Source of the DNA: Saprospiraceae bacterium
GTDB taxonomy: Bacteria > Bacteroidota > Bacteroidia > Chitinophagales > Saprospiraceae
DNA: 64,000 nt
Assembly: GCA_020627785.1 (NCBI GenBank)
Contig: JAHDGF010000018.1
Location: 1-64,000 of the forward strand
Direction of reading: 5' to 3'
Position numbers and translations under genes: made by a program. Shown piece after piece: positions 54,835 through 63,758 of the stretch. The notes below the pieces were generated by a model. The model did no database searches. It was not told the origin of the DNA and was given only the letters and a program-made list of their open reading frames with translations. Each line of letters begins with the position of its first letter. Positions within the stretch are counted from its first letter, which is position 1.

Positions 54835-54867
54835 AAAGTCAAAATCCCTGCATGGGGTTTTGACTTT
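54835..54867 (+). terminator. Terminator after the phasin-like genes
   Basis: AAAGTCAAAATCCC pairs with GGGGTTTTGACTTT (14 bp, one G-U) around a short loop and is followed by TTCTTAT. It closes the phasin unit 21 bp past the stop codon. Confidence 0.8.
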
Positions 54868-54945
54868 TCTTATATTAGAAACAATGTTTCCTTTCATGGG
54901 TTCAAAAATGAAAAAAGAGGTATTTGTTGATTAAAAACAAAGAGA

Positions 54946-55737
54946 ATGAGCGGGCAAAGTAAAACAGATGAAATAAGAAAACCTTCCATAGCTTTTAGCT
55001 TAACTGAAGGTTTAAGAGCAATAGTAGATTTGGGATGTTATGTTCCTTATCGATTTTTTAAAAAGAAATCTAGTCAGGCCAACCAGGGCGATGGACATCC
55101 AGTCCTTATTTTACCAGGTTTTATGGCCTCTGATCTTTCAACCATCCCATTAAGAGGCTTTATCAACGATTTAGGCTACAAAGTATATGGTTGGGGAGAA
55201 GGTAGAAATTTCGCTCAAGCAGATTATTTGGATCTTTTGAGTGAAAAATTAGAAAGAATCTATAATAAGCATGGACAGAGAATCACCCTCATAGGGTGGA
55301 GTCTGGGCGGTATTTACGCCCGTCAATTGGCTAAGCAAGATCCTAGCATTATACGTCAAATAATCAATATGGGTTCACCCGTCCAAGGAGTGAATTTATC
55401 GAACAATGCTACGTGGATGTTTGAACTTTTGAAAAAAAGTAAGTTGACCTCTGAGATTGACCAAGAGTTATTGAAAGATATTCCAGTGACGGCACCAGTG
55501 CCGACCACAGCCATTTTTACCAAAGAGGATGGAGTAGTACCTTGGGAACTGTGTTTAGAAGAAGAAGATGAATGGCATCAAAATGTGCAAGTTCGAGGAA
55601 GTCACCTAGGGCTTGGAGTCAATCCTCTTGTCCTGCAAATCGTAGCAGACCGATTAACCAAAGATAGATCCAATTGGTCCTACTTTGAAACAAGCAATTT
55701 AATTGAAGACTTACTAGTAATACCAGAAGCTGGTTAA
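54946..55737 (+). CDS. Alpha/beta hydrolase (esterase/lipase-like)
   Basis: 263 residues with no signal peptide. Oxyanion-side motif VLILPGFMASD, nucleophile elbow GWSLGG (Ser119), probable acid in FTKEDGVVPW and catalytic His in VRGSHLGLG make up an alpha/beta-hydrolase triad. Its place directly before the WS/DGAT gene (14 bp apart, same operon) suggests hydrolysis of acylglycerols or wax esters, or acyl supply, at the lipid droplet. The substrate is inferred, not shown. Confidence 0.85.
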   Translation: MSGQSKTDEIRKPSIAFSLTEGLRAIVDLGCYVPYRFFKKKSSQANQGDGHPVLILPGFMASDLSTIPLRGFINDLGYKVYGWGEGRNFAQADYLDLLSEKLERIYNKHGQRITLIGWSLGGIYARQLAKQDPSIIRQIINMGSPVQGVNLSNNATWMFELLKKSKLTSEIDQELLKDIPVTAPVPTTAIFTKEDGVVPWELCLEEEDEWHQNVQVRGSHLGLGVNPLVLQIVADRLTKDRSNWSYFETSNLIEDLLVIPEAG

Positions 55738-55751
55738 ATAAAAATTCTAAT

Positions 55752-57593
55752 GTGAAAAAAACGCTTTTCGATCAATTCAAATTTTCAGGAATTAAGCCCA
55801 TCAGTGGGATGGATTCTACCTTCTTACATGTAGAAACTCCGACAAGTCCAATGCATATTGGTTCGGTAGCAATTATTGAAGGGACCTTAGACTTCGAGTC
55901 ATTTAAAAAAACCATCGCCTCGAGAATCCACATGATTCCAAAATTGAGAAAGCGTTTAATGCATGTTCCGTTTAGCATCGATCACCCGTATTGGGTTGAT
56001 GATCCTGAATTTAATCTGGATATGCACCTTGATCATTTCGCATTACCCAATCCAGGGAGCTGGAAAAATCTCAGAAAGTTAGCTTCTAAAATATTTAGTG
56101 AACCACTTGATCCAACAAGACCTTTGTGGTCCTTTACCTTTGTTGAAGGTTTAAATACCCTTTCCCAAGTAAAGGAAAACTCGGTAGCCATTATTGCAAA
56201 AATGCATCATGTAGCAATCGATGGAATGGGCGGTGCAGGTATTCTTGGAATCATCTTTGACCTCGGACCCGAGCAAAAAGAAATTCCTGAACCAAAACCT
56301 TTCAATCCTGATCCACTGCCGAATGAGTTAGAACTTATTATGAAGAGTACCATGAGCTTTGCTCAGACACCTCTTAAGTTTCCAAATCTCTTGAAGGATA
56401 CGGTCATGTCAACAGTGAAGGCAGGATTTTTGACGAGAGCACAACACTTAGATTTACCAACCGCACCATTCACAGCACCCCGTACTCCATTGAATGGAAT
56501 CATCTCCGCTCAAAGAAAATGGAACACAACCATACTTACCTTAGATCGTGTTAAACGATTGAAGAAAATTATGGGTACAACCTTGAATGATGTCATTTTG
56601 GCCATTTGTTCGGGGGCGCTCAGAAAATATTTAGAAGAAAAGAAAAAATTACCAAAGAAACCATTGGTTGCCATGGTTCCAGTTTCAACCAAAGGCGATA
56701 AAAATGTGAATGGTGGTAATGAACTTTCTGCGATGTTGGTGCAGTTAGCTACTGATGTCGAGGATCGAATTGAAAGACTTGAAACCATTTACGATAATAC
56801 AATCAAAGGGAAAACCTACCAAGGAGCACTTGGAGCTAAATCTCTTTCTAATATTGCTGAAGCAGTGCCTTTCGGTTTTGCCAATAGAGCAGCAAGACTA
56901 TATTCAAGATTTAATCTAGCAAAGCTTCACAAGCCAGTATTTAATGTGGTTATTACCAATGTGCCAGGACCGCAATTACCCATATATTTAAATGGTCAAA
57001 AATTACATTCGATTATGGGAATGGCTCCGATCATTGATGGGATGGGATTAATCATTACGGTTTTAAGTTATAATGGAAACATAACCATCAGCCCTACTTC
57101 AGACATTAAATCTATGCCTGACCTTGATATCTTTTCTGACTACATTCTAGAAGAGGCCAATGCACTGGAGGCCGATATATTAAAGTATGAGAAGAAAGGT
57201 AAGGTTAAAACAACCAAACCAGCATCTAAGAAAAAGGCAGCTAAATCACAAACCGAAGAATTTTTTGTATCCATCAGAAAGTTCTTAAAAGATAATCCAA
57301 CCTTCCTAAAGAAACCAGTTGGACTATTTCAATTCCATGTTCAATCAGAAAATGAAACGCTAGATTGGCAATTGAATTTAAGTAAGAAGCCAGGTTCTGT
57401 GCGTAAAGGTGTTGCAAAAAATGCAGATGTAATTATTAAGATTAAGGAAAAGCATTTGATGAAAATCGCAGCAAAGAAACTAGAAGTCCCGACTGCATTT
57501 ATTCAAGGAAGAATTAAAATGGATGGAGACGCAGCAATCGGTATGAAGCTAGCTTCAATCTTGAAAAAGATTCCCAATTTCCCTGAGGACTAG
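55752..57593 (+). CDS. WS/DGAT-family acyltransferase fused to a C-terminal SCP2 domain
   Basis: 613 residues from a GTG start. The N-terminal ~470 residues are a wax ester synthase/diacylglycerol acyltransferase with the catalytic HHxxxDG motif (KMHHVAIDGMGG; His152, His153, Asp157), the start GMDSTFLHVETPTSPMHIG, and the DUF1298-type C-part (NVVITNVPGPQLPIYLNG). A Lys-rich linker leads to a C-terminal ~120-residue SCP2 sterol-carrier/lipid-binding domain (FQFHVQSENETLDWQLNLSKKPG, GRIKMDGDAAIGMKL). The enzyme should acylate diacylglycerol or fatty alcohol from acyl-CoA at the membrane or droplet surface, and the SCP2 domain may hold or deliver substrate. Its stop lies 2 bp from the end of the convergent acyltransferase gene. 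Confidence 0.9.
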   Translation: MKKTLFDQFKFSGIKPISGMDSTFLHVETPTSPMHIGSVAIIEGTLDFESFKKTIASRIHMIPKLRKRLMHVPFSIDHPYWVDDPEFNLDMHLDHFALPNPGSWKNLRKLASKIFSEPLDPTRPLWSFTFVEGLNTLSQVKENSVAIIAKMHHVAIDGMGGAGILGIIFDLGPEQKEIPEPKPFNPDPLPNELELIMKSTMSFAQTPLKFPNLLKDTVMSTVKAGFLTRAQHLDLPTAPFTAPRTPLNGIISAQRKWNTTILTLDRVKRLKKIMGTTLNDVILAICSGALRKYLEEKKKLPKKPLVAMVPVSTKGDKNVNGGNELSAMLVQLATDVEDRIERLETIYDNTIKGKTYQGALGAKSLSNIAEAVPFGFANRAARLYSRFNLAKLHKPVFNVVITNVPGPQLPIYLNGQKLHSIMGMAPIIDGMGLIITVLSYNGNITISPTSDIKSMPDLDIFSDYILEEANALEADILKYEKKGKVKTTKPASKKKAAKSQTEEFFVSIRKFLKDNPTFLKKPVGLFQFHVQSENETLDWQLNLSKKPGSVRKGVAKNADVIIKIKEKHLMKIAAKKLEVPTAFIQGRIKMDGDAAIGMKLASILKKIPNFPED

Positions 57594-57595
57594 GC

Positions 57596-60500
57596 TTACT
57601 TTTTCGATTTTGCTTTTGACTTTTTCACCTTGGTTAAATCTATCTGACCAAGTTCTTCAAGATATTTATATCTAACCTTCTCAATATTTTTATTGAGATT
57701 CTCTAGCTTCCATTTCTTTGTTGGTATTGGTTTTAATATCGCTACTTCAACAACTGCTGGTCGTATCACACTGGAGCCACGTGGCATCGCATCGTGTGCA
57801 TTTTTTATCACAATAGGAACAATAGGAACCTTTGCTTGCATCGCTAAGTGAAAGGCACCCTTCTTAAATTTCCCTAAAGTATAATCGTAGCTTCGAGTAC
57901 CTTCAGGTGCCAGCCCGATGGATGTTCCATTCTTTAAAGCATCAATGGCTGGTTTCATCGCTTCAATGGCCTTGTCCTTATTTGATCGATCTATGAAGAT
58001 CATTCCAGCAGCTTTGAATACTGGTCCTAAAGGAGAATATTCCAATTCCTTTTTAGCAATCCCAATCGCATCTTTTCTAAGCAACTTAGCAAGGATCATG
58101 AGATCAACATTACTTTGGTGGTTAAAGATGAATACCGCCGGTCGAGCATTCCAAATGTAATGTTCATTTTTCACCACAAGTTTTATCCCTGCCATCCTTG
58201 TCCCTAAATCACCGACCATGGCCATCATAGAGTTTTTCCCTTGATTCCAATCTCTGTTGAGGATTCCACTTGAAAGGCCTGACATAATCACTGGACCGAT
58301 GGTGCCTAAGGTCATGCCTGTTCGGAAAACGTTTGTAATGTTTGGTCGGCCCTCATCATTGAATCTGTAAATGCTCCAGTCATTTTCCATGGCATGTGCA
58401 GATAGATCCTTATCAGGATTTACAGGTTTCGGATGTCCGACAATTTCAAGCAATGGAAGATCCTCATAGCTGTCTGTATAGAAATAACTTTTATCTAAAT
58501 CTATTTTGTGCGCTTCCGCAAATGTTCTCCCAGCAATTGCTTTCCCTTCACCCCAACAAGCCGGCTCCACTATTTTGCCAGTGAATTTTCCATTCTTTAC
58601 TTCCATGCGCGTACACATGATATGTTTAATTCCTAAGTCTCGAGCGATCGGTTCGACCTGATAAGGAGTTGCTGCTGATACGATGGCAACGGTGTGCCCT
58701 TTAGCCATATGCGCTTCAACCAAGGCTCTGGATTCTGGGAAAATTGTTTTTGAAAGAGACTTAAGGTATACCTCTTCTCCTAATTCTTGCAACACCCTTT
58801 CTTCCATATCTCCTACACCTTTGGCACTTAAAGCAGCAAGACTGGCAAAATTCTTATTGCCTAAGGTATATACCATGGCCCCCACAAATTGTGCACCCAA
58901 TTCCTTCGGCGACATTTTTCCACTCTTAATTCTTGCTTGAATAAACTGCTTTGCCGAAAATTCTGAAATTAAAGTACGGTCCAGATCAAAGAAAGCAGCA
59001 ATCTGCTTCCCATCTTCTCCTTCGACAATGGTCTTTGAAGCATCACTTGCATAAGAACCTGGAATTATTTTTACCTCCTTGTTTTTGTCGTAAAGAGACA
59101 TCGTTGGTTGAGACAACTCATCTACCATGTCGTCCATTCTGACACTTATTTCGTTTAGTTCTTGTAACCATTTATCCAATTCAAGCAACTTTTGATCTTT
59201 TTCTGTCGGTAGGAGATCTCTATTTTTGGCAAGTCTGATTCCATTACTTATAAATGGCTTGGAAACAGATTCTACCCGATGTATTTTTCCTTTCCAGTGT
59301 AGTTCTTCACCATAGAATAAACAAGCACGCATTAATTGCTTGTCATTATAAGTTCTACCACTCTCCAGGGTTTTTAAACTATGGGCAACAACTTTATAAG
59401 CCTCAATCAAGGTTTTTAATATAACATGAGAAACTTGAATCTGCTGACCTTCCAAAAGCCCAACGATATTGCCATTCTTTTTCGCAAAAATCTTTTGCCA
59501 CTTTGGATTCATCTGATTCATCTGCTTTTCAATCTGATCAGAAAAGTCAGCTTTGTTTGAATAGAAAAATTCAAATTTGAAGAGATCCCTAAGAGACATT
59601 ATTTCTTCCCAGAAACAAGTCTGTGGATCAACACCTTTTGTTTGATGCACTTTCATTAAAGCCAATTCAATAAAAGCTCGATGGTAAAGATGGTGAGTGG
59701 CCATGTTGGCATAATAAATGGCTTTGAGGAAGTTCTCAGGTACGATAGCATACTTAGCAGAAACCCCTTCACCAACAAGTTGCACAATGCGGGCTTTTTT
59801 GAATAGGTTGAGGGATCTTTGAACCCGTTCGCCCAAATTTTTATTTCTATCAACCAAGGCATCAGGTTTCTGTGCTTCAATGATTTGCATCAATTGAAGT
59901 ACAACCGCTTCAATACTTCTTTTGGTTAAAGAGAACTTACTCAATAGTGCGACACAGATTAAGCTACCGGTTGTGACTGGTGTCACATAATTGATGCCAT
60001 AGGTTAATTCAAAAGCAAAAGTAGATATGGACGGGATTTCATTGTTCTCATCTGTTGGGACAACAGATTTTTCCATTTGATCATGTCTAATCGGTTGACC
60101 TATTCTAAGTGAAATTTTGCCGTGCTCTTCTCCCATTTTTTTAATATACCCCAAGAACCAACCTAGACTTTCACTGGTCTTTGCCTTACCTCTTCCTTCC
60201 TTAGTCATGTCTTCAACATCGGGTATCAGGTCATAAACAATAGAGATGGGAATATACTTTACTTCTTGCCTTGAATTTATTTCAGCTTCTTGGATGTATT
60301 TCAGAATACCCATCTTCGGCCATACAAGTTTGCCCGTCCTACTCCGAGTTCCTTCCAAAGCCCACATAAAGTGTTCTTTGTTTTTGACTAAATGACTGAT
60401 GAAATGTCTAAGGGTAGCCTTATATATTTCGTCATCCTTAAAACTTCGGCGGATGAAGATTGTGCCCGCACGTCTTCCCAACTGGCCTATGCCAGCAAAA

Positions 60501-60877
60501 GCCATGTTTAATCCAGCAAAAATGTAAGGAATTTTAAGACCATATCTAGCCAAAGCAATGCCCAATACAAACATATCGATGTATGTCTTGTGGGTCATCA
60601 CAAAGGCCACCGAATGACGGCGCATGAGTTTGGCCAGCTCTTTAACCTCCGCAATATTGACATCGATGACCTTTTCATAGGCTCGGCCTACAATGTACTC
60701 AGCCATCTGGACCCCTACAGAGTGCAGAACAGGATGTTGCATGGTATACATTTCCTCCAATGCTTGCTCCGCAGATTCAATAACTTCAGGTAAATGTAAG
60801 TTATGGGTATCCGCAATTTTTTTTAAAGTCTTCTGATATGAAGGATCTTCTAAGATAACTTGCAGCTGTTCATTCAT
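57596..60877 (-). CDS. PlsB-like / HAD phosphatase / PlsC-like fusion protein
   Basis: 1093 residues in three parts. About 80-340 is a PlsB-type acyltransferase: HKTYID (His96, Asp101) and WALEGTRSRTGKL. About 625-830 is a HAD-IB phosphatase of the SerB-like group: FFDLDRTLI (Asp631, Asp633), VSAATPYQVEPIARDLG, FYTDSYEDLPLLE. About 885-1075 is a PlsC-type acyltransferase: FNHQSNVD (His920, Asp925) and APEGTRSYD. A helical region (350-600) separates the first two. Together these could convert glycerol-3-phosphate to lysophosphatidate, phosphatidate and, if the HAD acts on phosphatidate, diacylglycerol. The HAD substrate is inferred. It is convergent with the WS/DGAT gene, which would use that diacylglycerol. 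Confidence 0.88.
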   Translation of the reverse strand: MNEQLQVILEDPSYQKTLKKIADTHNLHLPEVIESAEQALEEMYTMQHPVLHSVGVQMAEYIVGRAYEKVIDVNIAEVKELAKLMRRHSVAFVMTHKTYIDMFVLGIALARYGLKIPYIFAGLNMAFAGIGQLGRRAGTIFIRRSFKDDEIYKATLRHFISHLVKNKEHFMWALEGTRSRTGKLVWPKMGILKYIQEAEINSRQEVKYIPISIVYDLIPDVEDMTKEGRGKAKTSESLGWFLGYIKKMGEEHGKISLRIGQPIRHDQMEKSVVPTDENNEIPSISTFAFELTYGINYVTPVTTGSLICVALLSKFSLTKRSIEAVVLQLMQIIEAQKPDALVDRNKNLGERVQRSLNLFKKARIVQLVGEGVSAKYAIVPENFLKAIYYANMATHHLYHRAFIELALMKVHQTKGVDPQTCFWEEIMSLRDLFKFEFFYSNKADFSDQIEKQMNQMNPKWQKIFAKKNGNIVGLLEGQQIQVSHVILKTLIEAYKVVAHSLKTLESGRTYNDKQLMRACLFYGEELHWKGKIHRVESVSKPFISNGIRLAKNRDLLPTEKDQKLLELDKWLQELNEISVRMDDMVDELSQPTMSLYDKNKEVKIIPGSYASDASKTIVEGEDGKQIAAFFDLDRTLISEFSAKQFIQARIKSGKMSPKELGAQFVGAMVYTLGNKNFASLAALSAKGVGDMEERVLQELGEEVYLKSLSKTIFPESRALVEAHMAKGHTVAIVSAATPYQVEPIARDLGIKHIMCTRMEVKNGKFTGKIVEPACWGEGKAIAGRTFAEAHKIDLDKSYFYTDSYEDLPLLEIVGHPKPVNPDKDLSAHAMENDWSIYRFNDEGRPNITNVFRTGMTLGTIGPVIMSGLSSGILNRDWNQGKNSMMAMVGDLGTRMAGIKLVVKNEHYIWNARPAVFIFNHQSNVDLMILAKLLRKDAIGIAKKELEYSPLGPVFKAAGMIFIDRSNKDKAIEAMKPAIDALKNGTSIGLAPEGTRSYDYTLGKFKKGAFHLAMQAKVPIVPIVIKNAHDAMPRGSSVIRPAVVEVAILKPIPTKKWKLENLNKNIEKVRYKYLEELGQIDLTKVKKSKAKSKK

Positions 60878-61147
60878 TGTTTACAATATAGTAAAAACAT
60901 TCTTGTTGAAAATTGCAAACAGCGACGATTTTTTTAGTGCTCGTAGCTAGGACGTTTATCTATGTCTTTGGTCGGATTTTAATCAAATGTATTGAATGAA
61001 ATAATCGGAGATAAGAAGAGAATAGAGCTTGGATTTGAAACTGTATTAATTTGAACGACTATTGTTTTGATTTTTTAGCTCAAGGCTGAGCTTAACTGGT
61101 TCCAATTAATTATTCCCAACAATGATACTTGTCGGGATTGAAAATAT
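60878..61147. other. Intergenic region upstream of the PlsB-HAD-PlsC gene
   Basis: About 270 bp, AT-rich. It must hold the promoter of the minus-strand acyltransferase fusion; no clear TAnnTTTG and no copy of the CTGTAACT repeat is seen. A short hairpin (AGCTCAAGGCTGAGCT near 61077) is present. No gene or RNA is recognised. Confidence 0.4.
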
Positions 61148-61178
61148 AAAGGCACCTCCCGCTACAGGAGGTGCCTTT
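61146..61178 (-). terminator. Terminator of the large T9SS protein gene
   Basis: AAAGGCACCTCC pairs perfectly with GGAGGTGCCTTT (12 bp) around a 7-nt loop, 10 bp past the stop of the minus-strand gene. The 3' side on the minus strand reads TTTATATTTTC. Confidence 0.85.
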
Positions 61179-61187
61179 ATTTGGAGC

Positions 61188-63758
61188 TTAGATTTTTACA
61201 ATTTTTTCAATGGTAAGTAATTTCCCATTTGATTTTATCACTAAATGATATACGCCTGTTGGCAAAGTTTGAATATCAATTTTTAGATTATTAATTTCTT
61301 TATTTATGGCCATCATTTGCTTTCCATAAATCGAATATAGTTCAATGTCCATATTCTCTACGTCTAAATCTTTGACCACTATTTCTAAATTTCCATTGGT
61401 AGGATTTGGAACAAATAAGAAATTATCTTCGCTTTCATTAGCTGTTGGAGCATGTAAATTAATCGGATTTATGTTGTTCGGATCTCTAAGGTCTTGACAA
61501 TCAGGTGGCCATATGACAATATCCTCAGAACAGCCATCGCAATCAAATATTCTTAGAGTCCATGGACCATCTCCAACATCGTATATACCTAAATTGTAAA
61601 TACCATTATTATGTCCAAAAATATCGATAGGCACACATTCTCCTTGATTTAAAACCTGACAGAAATTTGGTTTGCAAGTAAGTAATCCTGATGGATATTG
61701 TACATAAACTTCATATACAGGATCTGAATAACATGCAAGTTCGCATGAATTTTCTTTGCAATCACTTATAATTATTTCATAATCTAAATTGCATTCTATA
61801 CAACGATCAGGTAGTTCAACAGTATAAAACAATCTACAACCTGATTGTTTTCCTATAATTTCAAAAGTTACACTATTTCCATAATTATTAAGTGGGCCCA
61901 TTTGAAAAGTGTATTGAGTATTGTATTGTCCAGTTAGTCCATTTGTAGAAAACCATTGTCCTATTTCTGGACCTTCAATTTCAAAGGTGATTGACCATGT
62001 ATGGTCATTAGGATCTGGGCTACCATAGCTTTCACAGTCAATTTGGCTTTGACAAATTCGAAAGTTATTTACGCAACCATCGCATTCATATTCTAATTGA
62101 ATTGGATAAGCTTTATCTAGTTCTGGGACATACAGATCAAAGAAGTGACAGTCTTGATAATTGAAAGGACCAGAAATGATTGTATCCGATCCTGTTCCTT
62201 GAGCAATTGTAGAAACACCATCCATTATTATTTCCCAGTTATACGAATTATAAATTGGCATATCTATAATGAGTTCAAAACTAAACTGGTCATTTGTAAT
62301 ATCCATTGGATCACCAATGTTATAACAGGTTGTATTGATGAAATAGTTAAGTGGAACATCACCAAACAAGTCATCTGAACATATATCATTGTAAGGACCA
62401 GAATTTAGAGAGGCACTGCCTATGTTTAGTGGTCGTCCAGTACCATCACTGAAAGTGCCAAAAACTCGTATATCATAACAACTGTCCAAAGCAATTTCTT
62501 CTTTTGGAATTGTTAAGCAAAAACTTTGTGTGATTAGATCTATGTTATTAATTGGAATAATCATTTCGGTACTATCTTGGGAATAAAGAATTGCCCAAAG
62601 ACTGTCTAATTGTAAAGTAGTCCCACCAGTGTCATATGTTGTATAAGTCCCGCAAACTTCATAATCTTCGCACATAACTGGATGACCTTTAATATCAATC
62701 TGTACACACTGATCGCAAATCCCATCTATATATGCATACGAAAAGTGTCCCCCTTGCCCACAGTCAGCAGTTGTGATTTCAAGACGTAAATTTTGCCCAG
62801 TATAACCTGTAAAATTAAAAATATCACATTTCCAAGGTTGTAGCTTTAGGTCCTCTGCAATTGTATCACAAGATTGATTAGATGGTGGTACATCCACAAA
62901 AAAATCTTCAGTTGAATCCCAGCATAATTCATCCACTATTTCATCGTTGCTGTCATAAAATTTTATGCTGAAGTATGGTTTTTTATTTTCATGCCCAGTT
63001 GGGTCTTGTAACAAACATGCATACCATATGGCAAAAATTTCTGTGGAAGAGTCAACCACAAATTCTTTGGTAATTTTGTTTATTCCATTTTGTCCATGTG
63101 TACATGCATAATCTAAGCTATGTCTATTTTCATTTATCTTAAGTGATTTATTGCCAAAAAGAACCTGTTCAATTGTATAGGTCGGATCAATGTTTGGGTC
63201 TAAACCTGGATTCATAATTTTAAAATCAAAAGGATGGTCATTAGGATAGGTAGCTGGTATGATATCCAAATAAATCCAATCGACTGGAAAGTACCCATTA
63301 AGTGAAGATCCAATCTTTGGTTCACATTTCGGGAAATTTAAATTGCTAATTGATTTATATCTTTCATATCCGGTAAAATCATCCTCAAAACCTCCATTGT
63401 CGCAGATGGTTGGTAAATCATTTTCTGCAGAATTTTGACGAGTGGGTTGTGGAAAACTTTTCACATATTCCAAAGTCCAATATTCTCTGATAAGATGCAC
63501 CATACTGCCTTTAGTAAAATTAACGCCATCATTTTCAGCATCTGCAATCATTTGCTTTAAAGCAGATGGCATTGGTTCTGCAGATTTGTCGAGAATGTAC
63601 AATTGCATCGCCTTATAATACTCATGCAAGTCTTGATCGTAATTGTAATTATCTGCCTTTATATCATAGCCTCCGTAATCTTCATTGGTAGTCTGGGCAA
63701 TTGTACCATTTAATAGTCCAAATAAAAGAAGGAGCGAGAAGAGCTTGGGTAGGTTCAT
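61188..63758 (-). CDS. Large T9SS-sorted secreted protein of unknown function
   Basis: 856 residues with a signal peptide (cleavage after GTIAQ). The mature protein is Cys-rich and Asp/Asn-rich, with jelly-roll-like segments: residues about 110-350 include NGYFPVDWIYLDIIPATYPN and a carbohydrate-binding-like domain with FAIWYACLLQDPTGHENKKPYFSIKFYD. Several short Cys-rich modules (CDQCVQID, ECDGCVNNFRICQSQIDC, CIECNLDYEIIISDC) follow. It ends with a T9SS type A domain (FLFVPNPTNGNLEIVV, IELYSIYGKQMMAI, LPTGVYHLVIKSNGKLLTIEKIVKI). Probably surface-displayed or released. Monocistronic, with its own terminator. Confidence 0.85.
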   Translation of the reverse strand: MNLPKLFSLLLLFGLLNGTIAQTTNEDYGGYDIKADNYNYDQDLHEYYKAMQLYILDKSAEPMPSALKQMIADAENDGVNFTKGSMVHLIREYWTLEYVKSFPQPTRQNSAENDLPTICDNGGFEDDFTGYERYKSISNLNFPKCEPKIGSSLNGYFPVDWIYLDIIPATYPNDHPFDFKIMNPGLDPNIDPTYTIEQVLFGNKSLKINENRHSLDYACTHGQNGINKITKEFVVDSSTEIFAIWYACLLQDPTGHENKKPYFSIKFYDSNDEIVDELCWDSTEDFFVDVPPSNQSCDTIAEDLKLQPWKCDIFNFTGYTGQNLRLEITTADCGQGGHFSYAYIDGICDQCVQIDIKGHPVMCEDYEVCGTYTTYDTGGTTLQLDSLWAILYSQDSTEMIIPINNIDLITQSFCLTIPKEEIALDSCYDIRVFGTFSDGTGRPLNIGSASLNSGPYNDICSDDLFGDVPLNYFINTTCYNIGDPMDITNDQFSFELIIDMPIYNSYNWEIIMDGVSTIAQGTGSDTIISGPFNYQDCHFFDLYVPELDKAYPIQLEYECDGCVNNFRICQSQIDCESYGSPDPNDHTWSITFEIEGPEIGQWFSTNGLTGQYNTQYTFQMGPLNNYGNSVTFEIIGKQSGCRLFYTVELPDRCIECNLDYEIIISDCKENSCELACYSDPVYEVYVQYPSGLLTCKPNFCQVLNQGECVPIDIFGHNNGIYNLGIYDVGDGPWTLRIFDCDGCSEDIVIWPPDCQDLRDPNNINPINLHAPTANESEDNFLFVPNPTNGNLEIVVKDLDVENMDIELYSIYGKQMMAINKEINNLKIDIQTLPTGVYHLVIKSNGKLLTIEKIVKI

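Noticed and set aside
53670-57593. Locus considered as a polyhydroxyalkanoate operon
   Set aside because: No phaC, phaA or phaB is present. The adjacent synthase is WS/DGAT, which makes neutral lipids.
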